Origin: Aquiflexum lacus
Lineage (GTDB): Bacteria > Bacteroidota > Bacteroidia > Cytophagales > Cyclobacteriaceae
Direction: 5' to 3'
DNA: 64,000 nt
Assembly (NCBI RefSeq): GCF_015476655.1
Contig: NZ_JABFHF010000004.1
Location: 1 to 64,000 of the forward strand
A program made the translations under genes and the position numbers. Each line of letters opens with the position of its first letter. Within the stretch, counting starts at the first letter, position 1. Of the stretch, positions 17,788 through 25,754 are shown one piece after another. Under the pieces are notes generated by a model, which saw nothing but the letters and a program-made list of their open reading frames with translations, was not told where the DNA came from and did not search any database.

Positions 17788-18541
17788 TTTATTTAGAAAA
17801 ATCCGCCAAAAACTCCTCGCCGAAAACCGTGTGACACGCTATCTGGTCTACGCCATCGGCGAAATTTTCCTTGTTGTCATCGGAATTTTAATCGCTTTGC
17901 AAATCAATAACTGGAATGAGGAGAGAAAACAGAATCATTCGATTCGTTTGACTATCCAATCTTTAATTGAGGATTTCAAACAGGATACAATTCAATTAAA
18001 GTTGGATATTAAAACAATTGAAGAAGATCTTGAAAGGCTTGGGGGATTCAAGGATAGACTATCCCAACCGACTAGTACAATAGACACCTTAAGACATATT
18101 GCCCGCTATGAATATATACCCTTCTTTGATCCAAGCAATGAAATGAACAGGAATACGATAGTTTCAATATTGAACACCGGAATTATAGAGTACTTTGAGC
18201 ACGGGCTAAAGGCAAAAATCCTTAAGTTTAATTCTGACCAACTCAAATCCATAAAAATAATGGATGAAAACGTTTCTATCTTTTTGAATACTCAATATTC
18301 ATTTGGGCTTGGAATAGCTTCACAAAGCGGTAATCCCCATTCTATGCTGAGCTCAGTTACAATAGATGGACCCTTATCTGAACAATACTGGTCAACTGTT
18401 GACGATAAGCAACTTCTGCAAACCATGCTCAACACTTTATCAGGGAAAATGGCAATGAACAAAATCCTTTTGTTTACCAAAAAAGATCTTTTTAACAATA
18501 CAACGGAAATCCTCAATTACCTTCAAAAAATCAACGGTTAA
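17780..18541 (+). CDS. DUF6090 family membrane protein, array member 3
   Basis: The 253-residue protein starts 8 bp inside the preceding gene. Its N-terminus is the consensus form: LFRKIRQKLLAENRVTRYL, then VYAIGEIFLVVIGILIALQ and INNWNEERKQ. After the span the chain is charged and helical (for example QDTIQLKLDIKTIEEDLERL), suggesting coiled coils. The first 130 bp are very similar at the DNA level to the other members, while the remainder is not. The function is unknown. Confidence 0.88.
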   Translation: MISLFRKIRQKLLAENRVTRYLVYAIGEIFLVVIGILIALQINNWNEERKQNHSIRLTIQSLIEDFKQDTIQLKLDIKTIEEDLERLGGFKDRLSQPTSTIDTLRHIARYEYIPFFDPSNEMNRNTIVSILNTGIIEYFEHGLKAKILKFNSDQLKSIKIMDENVSIFLNTQYSFGLGIASQSGNPHSMLSSVTIDGPLSEQYWSTVDDKQLLQTMLNTLSGKMAMNKILLFTKKDLFNNTTEILNYLQKING

Positions 18542-18543
18542 AC

Positions 18544-19308
18544 ATGGTAAAATTCTTCCGCAAAATTCGTCAAAAGCTGCTCGCTCAAAATCGGGTAACA
18601 AGATATCTTGCCTATGCCTTAGGCGAAATCTTATTGGTCGTGATCGGGATACTGATTGCCTTGCAGGTGAATAATTGGAATGAACAACGCAAGGACAAAA
18701 TCAAATCATACAGCTATTTGCTGCGACTGAATGAGGACATTGACCTGATACTTGTAGATGTGGATAATTCATTGAAAGGAGCAGAGAGAAAGTTGAAAAA
18801 TTCAATTATCGTTCAGGAAGCTTTGGAAGCCAAACAGCTGCCCATATCAAAACAAGAGAATTTTGATTTATACCTAAGTGAGTACCACCAGTTTTACATC
18901 ATGATACAGGATGCAAAGACCTACACTGAGATGATGAGTGTGGGAGAAATTAATTTAATTGAAAATCAATGGATTAGAGATGCGTTCTCCAGTCTTGCAA
19001 ATCACAGGGAATTCATAATGGAGGTAAATAGGATGAATACAGATGTTCAAATGCAAAACAGTCAATTTTTCGAAACGTATGTTCGGTTTCGATTCGAAAA
19101 TGCACCAACCGATTCAGCCGTTTCCCTTCCTTCTTATGATTTCCAAGCCATGGCGGCAGATGAAAAGTTTATCAATAAAATTTCCAAACAGTCTAGATCC
19201 TGGAATGCAATTTTGGAAATGTTCAAAGATTACAATTCGCAAGTGCTACAAATCCGGGATTCCGTTCAATCAGAACTCAAAAAATTCCATTTAAAAGGTT
19301 TTCAATAA
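18544..19308 (+). CDS. DUF6090 family membrane protein, array member 4
   Basis: The 254-residue protein begins 2 bp after the previous stop. The N-terminus is the consensus form FFRKIRQKLLAQNRVTRYLA, followed by YALGEILLVVIGILIALQ and VNNWNEQRKD. The remaining 210 residues are helical with scattered tyrosines and methionines. Its equivalent of the conserved middle block is DAKTYTEMMSVGEINLIENQ. The function is unknown. Confidence 0.88.
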   Translation: MVKFFRKIRQKLLAQNRVTRYLAYALGEILLVVIGILIALQVNNWNEQRKDKIKSYSYLLRLNEDIDLILVDVDNSLKGAERKLKNSIIVQEALEAKQLPISKQENFDLYLSEYHQFYIMIQDAKTYTEMMSVGEINLIENQWIRDAFSSLANHREFIMEVNRMNTDVQMQNSQFFETYVRFRFENAPTDSAVSLPSYDFQAMAADEKFINKISKQSRSWNAILEMFKDYNSQVLQIRDSVQSELKKFHLKGFQ

Positions 19309-19309
19309 T

Positions 19310-20089
19310 ATGCTATTTCTCCTCCGAAAAATCCGCCAAAAACTCCTGAAAGAGAATCGGATCACAAGGTACCTGGCCTACGCCATCGGCGAAATCTTCC
19401 TAGTCGTCATCGGGATTCTGATTGCCTTGCAGGTGAATAACTACCGGGAAGCACAGCAAACCAAAGCACGAGAGACGGCTTTTCTCCATGGTTTGCGCTC
19501 AGACCTCTTACTCAACCTTGATGAACTGCACCGTAGCATCGACCGCTATAGCAGGGCCGGAAGATCAGCAGAGGTGATGATCAGGTACTTTGAAGGTGCG
19601 CCTATTACCAATACGGATTCTTTGAATTTCCACACCATGGAAGTGTTGTATTGGGATCCATTTATCCGAAATAACAGTACCCTCAGGGAAATGATCAGTT
19701 CGGGGAGCCTCGGCATCCTATCGGATGACAGTTTGAAAAATGAACTGCTGCGCATGGAACTCAGCTATGACAAAATCGACGGTGATCAGGAGCATTTGCG
19801 CTATGATTACCAAGAATACCTCTATGGTCCATTCTTCCGAACCGGGGATATGGGGCAAGCCTACAAAGATTATATGGCCATATTGGGCGGATTTGAGCAA
19901 GCAACGAAAAATACCAAAAACGCGGATGTCATTAAAGTATTGCTAAACGATCCAGCTTATAAAAATGGTTTTTCTCTTTGCATTCTCAATGCCAAAAATT
20001 TGATCAGCAACTTGGAAGAGATGGTGATTTCCACACAGCGCTCCCTGGCAAGAATCGATACACAGCTAAACAAAACGGATACCCTATGA
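19310..20089 (+). CDS. DUF6090 family membrane protein, array member 5
   Basis: The 259-residue protein starts 1 bp after the previous stop. The signature is LLRKIRQKLLKENRITRYLA, then YAIGEIFLVVIGILIALQ and VNNYREAQQT. The middle block reads NNSTLREMISSGSLGILSDD. The rest is helical and probably periplasmic. The 3' end overlaps the next gene as ATGA. The function is unknown. Confidence 0.88.
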   Translation: MLFLLRKIRQKLLKENRITRYLAYAIGEIFLVVIGILIALQVNNYREAQQTKARETAFLHGLRSDLLLNLDELHRSIDRYSRAGRSAEVMIRYFEGAPITNTDSLNFHTMEVLYWDPFIRNNSTLREMISSGSLGILSDDSLKNELLRMELSYDKIDGDQEHLRYDYQEYLYGPFFRTGDMGQAYKDYMAILGGFEQATKNTKNADVIKVLLNDPAYKNGFSLCILNAKNLISNLEEMVISTQRSLARIDTQLNKTDTL

Positions 20090-20829
20090 TCAAATTCTTT
20101 AGAAAAATCCGCCAAAAACTCCTTGAGCAAAACCGAATCACTCAATACCTAGCCTATGCCATTGGTGAAATCATATTGGTCGTGATCGGGATCCTGATTG
20201 CACTTCAGATCAACAATGCAAATGAGGCCCGAAAGGCAAAACAATCTGAACGGGTAGTTTTAAATAATCTTGTTCAGGATTTACAAGCAGATTCCATCTC
20301 ATACCGTGAAAACCTGGCAAGCCTAGCCAAAATCAATAACCTACACCAAGCACTCTATCAAATCGGAGTCAAAGGGATGGACTCGGAAATTGAAAACCCC
20401 AATTTGATCAGGTTCATGATTTATTATAATCCTATCGCAATCAATAATGATCCTTCTATTGCCTCCAAAATATCTGGAGAAGCGATTAGGAAAGAGATAA
20501 CCACGTATGCCAGGTACTTAAAGGATCTGGATGATGCTTATTTGCAATTCTCAGACTTGGTAGAAAAAAGAATTCGGGTTTATTTAGCTGACAAAAAAGT
20601 CCACCAATTATCCAGTTGGTTTGAAACCAAAACCTATACCAAACAAGAAGTTTCCTTTGAATTTGTCGATAAAGCAGGATTAATCCTCCTCTCCAAATCA
20701 CCGGAATTTCAACAATTGCTTTTGGAAGCTTCCATAAAAACCAAAACTGCAGAATCCAATATACAAACTGTTCTGTCCCAAAACCAGAAACTAAAAGAAC
20801 TGATCCAAAAAGAACTCAAACTCAAATGA
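20086..20829 (+). CDS. DUF6090 family membrane protein, array member 6
   Basis: The open frame extends upstream to a TTG at 19978, but alignment with the family and the ATGA overlap with the preceding stop place the true start at ATG 20086, giving 247 residues. The N-terminus reads FFRKIRQKLLEQNRITQYLA, then YAIGEIILVVIGILIALQ and INNANEARKA. The middle block is less clear (PSIASKISGEAIRKE). The function is unknown. Confidence 0.88.
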   Translation: MIKFFRKIRQKLLEQNRITQYLAYAIGEIILVVIGILIALQINNANEARKAKQSERVVLNNLVQDLQADSISYRENLASLAKINNLHQALYQIGVKGMDSEIENPNLIRFMIYYNPIAINNDPSIASKISGEAIRKEITTYARYLKDLDDAYLQFSDLVEKRIRVYLADKKVHQLSSWFETKTYTKQEVSFEFVDKAGLILLSKSPEFQQLLLEASIKTKTAESNIQTVLSQNQKLKELIQKELKLK

Positions 20830-21554
20830 TGAAACGAATCTTATCCACCCTCAAAGAAAAATGGCCGGAATACTTTTTTGAGATTCTTGTGCTGATCATC
20901 GGTATCTGGGGCGCCTTTGAGCTATCAAACTATGGGGAAAATAAAAGCCGCAAGAGGGCAGAACTTGAAATCCTGAAGGGATGCAAAACGGAATTAGTGA
21001 CCGACTTGGCGGAAATCAATTTCAATATGAATGAACTCAGGAAAAGCCAGAACGCTTTAAACCTGATCCTCGAAGTTTTGGAAAATGACGGTTCCTACCA
21101 CGATTCCCTGGCTTCTCACTTCATTTATACGCTACTCCCCATGCATTTCGTCCACTCCACCAGTTCGTTCGAAACCGCTAAATCCAGAGGATTGGACATC
21201 ATTTCCAACACCGATATCCGAAATAAGCTAATTGCTGTTTATGATTCCCAATATGATTTTTTTCTAAAAGCGGAGGATGAGGAATTGGCTGAAGTGCAAT
21301 ACCACATGAGGCATATACTGCCGGGTCGGTTTGAATCAGGATATAATTTTGAGGGTAAGGAAAATACTTTTGAAGGAAGCATGATACCAATGGACTTTGA
21401 ATCCCTCAAAACTGATCAGGAGTACCTATATTTCATCAAAACCCAGCAAAATCGCACACGATCCTATATCGGCTACTTTTACGAAAACCTGAGAAAATCT
21501 GTAAATTCCACGATCCAAGATTTGGAGGTCGAGATAAAAAGGTTGGATAGATGA
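20826..21554 (+). CDS. Divergent DUF6090-like membrane protein closing the array
   Basis: The 242-residue protein overlaps the previous stop (ATGA). It keeps the overall plan but with a different N-terminus: TLKEKWPEYFFEILVLIIGI as basic leader and membrane span, then WGAFELSNYGENKSRKR. A middle block HSTSSFETAKSRGLDIISNT corresponds to the conserved block of the other members. Its anchor resembles that of the 12597 and 13376 products more than that of its immediate neighbours. The function is unknown. Confidence 0.84.
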   Translation: MMKRILSTLKEKWPEYFFEILVLIIGIWGAFELSNYGENKSRKRAELEILKGCKTELVTDLAEINFNMNELRKSQNALNLILEVLENDGSYHDSLASHFIYTLLPMHFVHSTSSFETAKSRGLDIISNTDIRNKLIAVYDSQYDFFLKAEDEELAEVQYHMRHILPGRFESGYNFEGKENTFEGSMIPMDFESLKTDQEYLYFIKTQQNRTRSYIGYFYENLRKSVNSTIQDLEVEIKRLDR

Positions 21555-21601
21555 AAAATTTCTTAACCAATCAAAAAGAAAAAATGAAATAATAGGACAA
21601 G

Positions 21602-21647
21602 CATCTTCCGCAAAACTCGCAAAAACTCCTTCAGGAAAATAAGGGCG
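21602..21647 (+). pseudogene. Relic of a DUF6090 gene start
   Basis: Forty-six bases match the conserved 5' DNA of the array genes almost base for base (CTTCCGCAAAACTCGC, then AAAAACTCCTTCAGG), with one base missing after CTCGC that destroys the frame. The membrane-span segment that should follow is absent. It marks the eroded end of a seventh canonical copy. Confidence 0.75.
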
Positions 21648-21649
21648 GT

Positions 21650-21665
21650 AGTCCCTTTAGGGACT
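21650..21665. repeat. Short perfect hairpin
   Basis: AGTCCCT and AGGGACT form a 7-bp stem with a 2-nt centre directly after the DUF6090 relic. No T-run follows, so it is not an obvious terminator for the array operon. Confidence 0.45.
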
Positions 21666-21894
21666 TGATATGGGTAGAACAAAAAATTAACCAAACCCCA
21701 CCGTGCCTTTAGGCCAGCCCGATCTTCAGGCGGGTACGGGATATATTTGCAATGAAAGAATATCAATTTCCTCAGAGGGCATTTGTTCCTAAAAAAGGTG
21801 CTATGATCCACTGCGGTAGTTCAATCAAATGCACTTGAAGACCGATGATTTCTAATAAAATTCCGATATTGACAAATAATTTTAACGCTGAATT

Positions 21895-22371
21895 ATGACT
21901 AGTTTGACTATTAATGGAAAGGAATATAAAGTTGATGCCACAGCTGACATACCCCTGCTTTGGGTAATCCGCGAACAGTGTGGATTGACCGGGACCAAAT
22001 TTGGATGCGGTATCGCTCAATGTGGTGCCTGTACAGTTCATCTTGATGGCCAACCTGTTCGCTCCTGCGTCACACCGGCGATCTCGGCAGAAGGGAAGAA
22101 CATCACCACCATTGAAGGAATAGCTACTGATAAAAACACACTTCATATCGTGCAGCAAGCTTGGATTGAGGAACAGACGCCCCAATGCGGCTATTGCCAA
22201 TCCGGCCAGATCATGTCAGCGGTAACCCTTCTGAATGAAAATCCCTCTCCAAGCGATGAGGAAATTGATGCAGCCATGTCTGGAAACATTTGCCGCTGCG
22301 GCATGTATGGACGCATAAAGTCTGCCATTAAGCGCGCTTCAGCAACTCTTCAATCTTCCAATCCGCTTTAA
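21895..22371 (+). CDS. Molybdenum hydroxylase small subunit, two 2Fe-2S clusters (isoquinoline 1-oxidoreductase alpha type)
   Basis: This 158-residue subunit carries electrons from the molybdenum site. The N-terminal plant-type ferredoxin domain has Cys38, Cys43, Cys46 and Cys58 ([13 protein letters not shown] region), and the C-terminal helical domain has Cys98, Cys101, Cys133 and Cys135 (CGYCQSGQ and ICRCGMY). All eight ligands are present and the length is typical. The large subunit is encoded 12 bp downstream. The usual FAD subunit is absent, as in IorAB-type enzymes, which pass electrons to a cytochrome or the respiratory chain. Confidence 0.94.
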   Translation: MTSLTINGKEYKVDATADIPLLWVIREQCGLTGTKFGCGIAQCGACTVHLDGQPVRSCVTPAISAEGKNITTIEGIATDKNTLHIVQQAWIEEQTPQCGYCQSGQIMSAVTLLNENPSPSDEEIDAAMSGNICRCGMYGRIKSAIKRASATLQSSNPL

Positions 22372-22383
22372 ATCTATACGACA

Positions 22384-24609
22384 ATGAAAAAATGGACTAG
22401 ACGCGCATTTATAGGAGCTGGAGTTTTGGCAGGAGGAACCTTGGTGATTGGGATAGCTATCCGACCGGGAAACCGCTCCTCCAAAGTAGCCGGATTGATA
22501 GCTTCAGAAGGAGAAACGGTCATGAATATTTGGCTCAAAATCGCTCCGGATAACACGGTCACGGCCATCATTCCACATGCCGAAATGGGACAGGGCGTGC
22601 ATACCGCCTTGGCGATGATGCTCGCTGACGAAATGGATGCTGATTGGTCTAACATGAAGTTTCAGGAAGCTCCCGCTGATAAAGAATATGCCAATTACAC
22701 CTTATTGAAAGGTTTTATCGCAGGCAATGCAACTTTCCCAAAGTTTATAGAAGAAACGATCGATGGGGTTTTCCTTACTGCCGTCAAATCCCTGAATTTC
22801 CAGATTACAGGAGGAAGTGCTTCGGTGAGATTTACCGGTCAGCAGGCCATGCGGATCGCAGGGGCAGCGGCCAAATCCATGCTGATGCAGGCCGCAGCAG
22901 ATACTTGGAAGGTGCCTGTAGATGAGCTTACTGCCCAAAACAGCATCATAAGTCATCCAAGCAGTAAGCGTAGTGCTACTTTTGCGGAGCTTGCACCTGC
23001 AGCAGCCAAGGTCAATATACCCACCCAGCCAAAGCTAAAATCACCCGGAGAGTTTACCCTCATGGGTACTTCCCAGCCAAGATTTGACATACCGGCCAAG
23101 GTGACCGGAGAAGCTCAGTTTGGAATGGATGTGCAGGTACCCGGAATGAAATATGCCACGATTAAAGCAGCCCCGGTTTTTGGAAGTAAGGTAAAATCTG
23201 TGGACACTACTGTCTCTTCGAGCCAACAAGGAGTGAAAAAGATTGTAAACTTAGGGGATGCAGTGGCTGTCATTGCTGATGGTTATTGGCAGGCAAAAAC
23301 TACGCTGGATGCACTTCCGATAGAATTTGAAGCCACAGAAAACAGTGGCCTGAATCAGGAAGAAATCATGGACCGCTATCGAAAGGCCATGGATACCGAT
23401 TTGGCGGATGGAAATCTGGATACACACTTCAAAGACGGTGACGCTGCAAAAGCATTCGAAAAGTCTACTATCCTTGTCGAGGCAGAATACCAACTTCCGT
23501 TTTTAGCCCACGCCACCATGGAACCTATGAACTGCACTGCATGGGTGCACGATGGAAAATGTGAGCTATGGTGTGGAAGTCAGAACCCCCTTGGAGTCCG
23601 AGCTGCCGCCGCAGAACTCCTTGAAATAGACATCGATCAGGTGACAGTCCACAATCAGCTCCTGGGTGGAGGATTTGGAAGACGCTCCGAGACAGATGTG
23701 ATGAAGCAGGCGATATTGATCGCCAAGGAAGTTGAATACCCGGTCAAATTAATCTGGTCCAGGGAAGAAGATACGCAGCACGATGTCTATCGGGAGGCAA
23801 CCATCAGTCGGATGAAGGCAGGCTTGGATGAATCGGGACTTCCCATTGCCTACGCCCATCAGTTTATATTCAAGCACCATCCCCCGGAAGCGGCGGATAT
23901 TCCATACACAATTCCCAATCAGTTGATTCAATATTCCAGTCCTGCCTCCCATGTACCTTGGGGCAACTGGCGAAGCGTCGACCATTCCACGCATGGGTTT
24001 TTGACTGAGTCCTTCATTGATGAAATGGCCCATGCTGCAAAGCAGGATCCTTTTGGCTATCGAAAGAGCCTGACTAAGGATAATTCAAGATTTCAACGTG
24101 TGTTGGACATGGTTTACGAAAAATCAAATTGGGGAAATCCACTTCCTGCCAATTGGGGCAGAGGCATCGCCATTGCCCAATCTTTTGGATCTATTGTGGC
24201 TGAGGTAGCAGAAGTGGAAGTGAGCATAGATGGAAAGGTGAAAGTGCATCGGGTAGTATGTGCAGTGGATCCCGGCTTTGCCATTCACCCAAATGGGTTC
24301 ATTGCCCAGATGGAAAGTGGAATAATCTACGGATTGGCCGCTGCCATGACCGGGGAGATTACCATTGAAAACGGAGCAGTGGCACAAAGTAATTTCCATA
24401 ATTATCCCGTCACCCGAATGAATGAAGCGCCAAAAATTGAAACCCATATTATCAATTCCGGAAACCCGCCCGGAGGAGGGGGAGAACCAAGTACTCCGGT
24501 CATCGCTCCTGCTGTGACCAATGCCATTTTTGATGCTACCGGAATCCGGATACGACAACTTCCTATTTCCAAAAACGATTTGAGAGCATCGATCCGGCAA
24601 ACGACCTAA
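22384..24609 (+). CDS. Molybdenum hydroxylase large subunit, Tat-exported (isoquinoline 1-oxidoreductase beta type)
   Basis: The 741-residue protein starts with a twin-arginine signal (TRRAFIGAG, Arg6-Arg7), so the folded enzyme is expected in the periplasm together with its small partner. Molybdopterin-binding signatures include MGQGVHTALAMMLADEMD, GGGFGRRSETDV and the C-terminal GGGGEPSTP with the putative catalytic Glu. It belongs to the xanthine dehydrogenase superfamily and would hydroxylate an aldehyde or N-heterocycle using water; the true substrate is unknown. No molybdenum-cofactor maturation (XdhC-like) gene is present in the window. Confidence 0.94.
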   Translation: MKKWTRRAFIGAGVLAGGTLVIGIAIRPGNRSSKVAGLIASEGETVMNIWLKIAPDNTVTAIIPHAEMGQGVHTALAMMLADEMDADWSNMKFQEAPADKEYANYTLLKGFIAGNATFPKFIEETIDGVFLTAVKSLNFQITGGSASVRFTGQQAMRIAGAAAKSMLMQAAADTWKVPVDELTAQNSIISHPSSKRSATFAELAPAAAKVNIPTQPKLKSPGEFTLMGTSQPRFDIPAKVTGEAQFGMDVQVPGMKYATIKAAPVFGSKVKSVDTTVSSSQQGVKKIVNLGDAVAVIADGYWQAKTTLDALPIEFEATENSGLNQEEIMDRYRKAMDTDLADGNLDTHFKDGDAAKAFEKSTILVEAEYQLPFLAHATMEPMNCTAWVHDGKCELWCGSQNPLGVRAAAAELLEIDIDQVTVHNQLLGGGFGRRSETDVMKQAILIAKEVEYPVKLIWSREEDTQHDVYREATISRMKAGLDESGLPIAYAHQFIFKHHPPEAADIPYTIPNQLIQYSSPASHVPWGNWRSVDHSTHGFLTESFIDEMAHAAKQDPFGYRKSLTKDNSRFQRVLDMVYEKSNWGNPLPANWGRGIAIAQSFGSIVAEVAEVEVSIDGKVKVHRVVCAVDPGFAIHPNGFIAQMESGIIYGLAAAMTGEITIENGAVAQSNFHNYPVTRMNEAPKIETHIINSGNPPGGGGEPSTPVIAPAVTNAIFDATGIRIRQLPISKNDLRASIRQTT

Positions 24610-24670
24610 TCCATTTCTATGGCTTATCCAAAAACTTAGATTATTTAAAACACCTAAACCATAAAACCAC

Positions 24671-24862
24671 ATGGGACTATTTTGGAATCTAATCCAACAA
24701 AGCCAAATCTCTGACCAAAAAGGTAGGGCCGAAACTTTAGAAGCAAGGGTCGCTTACTTAGAATATGAACTTCAGAGGACAAAATCTCTTTTGGTCAACA
24801 CCTTAAAAATCCTTGAAAAGCAAAGTGGAAAAGACATTGATGGAGATGGAAAGATAGGATGA
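24671..24862 (+). CDS. Small coiled-coil protein with an EF-hand-like end
   Basis: The 63-residue protein is soluble. Residues about 20-52 form a likely coiled coil (RAETLEARVAYLEYELQR, then TKSLLVNTLKILEKQ). It ends in DIDGDGKIG, which matches the calcium-binding loop pattern DxDxDGxIG of EF-hands but without flanking helices on the C-terminal side. I do not recognise a named family. The coding quality and the in-frame motif make it more than a chance frame. Confidence 0.6.
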   Translation: MGLFWNLIQQSQISDQKGRAETLEARVAYLEYELQRTKSLLVNTLKILEKQSGKDIDGDGKIG

Positions 24863-24868
24863 GGGTGG

Positions 24869-24886
24869 TTTTATTTTAAAATAAAA
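24869..24886. repeat. AT-only perfect palindrome
   Basis: TTTTATTTTAAAATAAAA is an 18-bp perfect palindrome in the 33-bp gap between the small coiled-coil gene and the DUF6090 gene. It consists only of A and T, so it is a weak terminator or operator candidate. Confidence 0.25.
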
Positions 24887-24895
24887 AAACAGGCT

Positions 24896-25687
24896 ATGAT
24901 CTCACTTTTCCGCAAAATCCGCCAAAAACTTCTCTCCCAGAATCGGTTCACCCGATATCTCGTTTATGCCATCGGCGAAATTTTCCTCGTTGTAATCGGT
25001 ATCCTCATTGCCCTCCAAATCAACACCTGGAATGAAAATCGGAAGTACCGGAATCAGGAGGCTGATTTTTACTCAGACGTCTTAAGTGACCTGGACAAAG
25101 ACCTTGAAAAGTTGGATTTTCTTACTGAATTTCACCGGAATCGGATTGAGATCTTATCCACCTTATTGACTCACCTGAGAAATTCGGCTGATAAAATGGG
25201 AGCAGAAAAGTTCGGCATGCTCGTTGAACCCCTGTATTATTCAGAAGCTGCGACGAGCTATTCTACCACTTTTGAATCTGCAAAATCCTCAGGGGCATTT
25301 AGCAACTTTAGACAAAAGGAAACGCTCAAGGCACTCGACAAATACTATGCTGATTTTGAAAATGTCAGAATAAGTATGAATTCCATTACCGATTTCATCA
25401 ATGACAGATTTGAACCTGTCATGGCTACTATTCCTTCCCTTCATATGTCCAATAATTCAGGTAAGATGGTGATGGCAGAAAAAGGGAATTCAAAATTCTA
25501 TGAGCTGCTTGATTCCATCAAGGACAACCGAATAATCAAAAGTGACCATGAAAAGGTGCTATATGATCCCCGTTTCGAAGCATATGTTATTGGGGATTTG
25601 GGAAGGTGCTTCAACCTACTTGCCAAAATTGAAACAAGGAAGGAAAACATCCTTTCCTTGAAAGCGCAAATAAACGGGCATTTTTGA
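24896..25687 (+). CDS. DUF6090 family membrane protein, separated member
   Basis: The 263-residue protein has the full family signature: LFRKIRQKLLSQNRFTRYLV, then YAIGEIFLVVIGILIALQ and INTWNENRKY, followed by a helical, probably periplasmic part with the middle block TSYSTTFESAKSSGAFSNFR. It is 3.3 kb away from the main run, with the molybdenum hydroxylase genes in between. The DUF6090 relic at 21602 lies on the other side, so the run was probably once continuous. The function is unknown. Confidence 0.88.
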   Translation: MISLFRKIRQKLLSQNRFTRYLVYAIGEIFLVVIGILIALQINTWNENRKYRNQEADFYSDVLSDLDKDLEKLDFLTEFHRNRIEILSTLLTHLRNSADKMGAEKFGMLVEPLYYSEAATSYSTTFESAKSSGAFSNFRQKETLKALDKYYADFENVRISMNSITDFINDRFEPVMATIPSLHMSNNSGKMVMAEKGNSKFYELLDSIKDNRIIKSDHEKVLYDPRFEAYVIGDLGRCFNLLAKIETRKENILSLKAQINGHF

Positions 25688-25754
25688 TGACATTTATAAA
25701 CTGAGTTTTGGAGATAAAGAATTGATCAAACAAGACCTTAAGAAATACCAATGA
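25686..25754 (+). pseudogene. Orphan C-terminal gene tail
   Basis: Overlapping the DUF6090 stop, another frame encodes about 22 residues ending in a clean stop (IYKLSFGDKELIKQDLKKYQ then TGA at 25752-25754). It looks like the end of a real protein, and its TGA overlaps the amidase start as ATGA. No upstream body remains. I do not recognise the family. It suggests that a gene upstream of the amidase was replaced by the DUF6090 gene. Confidence 0.4.

Larger units (their letters stand above)
21555..21894. other. 340 bp gap with a DUF6090 relic and a hairpin
   Basis: No intact gene is visible. The start of a lost DUF6090 gene is recognisable at 21602-21647. A near-perfect hairpin AGTCCCT-TT-AGGGACT lies at 21650-21665. 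The part from about 21667 to 21750 looks like the kind of dispersed intergenic repeat I remember from Bacteroidota genomes, but there is no second copy in this window to confirm that. Confidence 0.55.

Noticed and set aside
19978-20085. Upstream TTG start for array member 6, adding 36 residues
   Set aside because: The extra part overlaps the previous gene and does not align with the family, whose members all begin just before RKIRQKLL.
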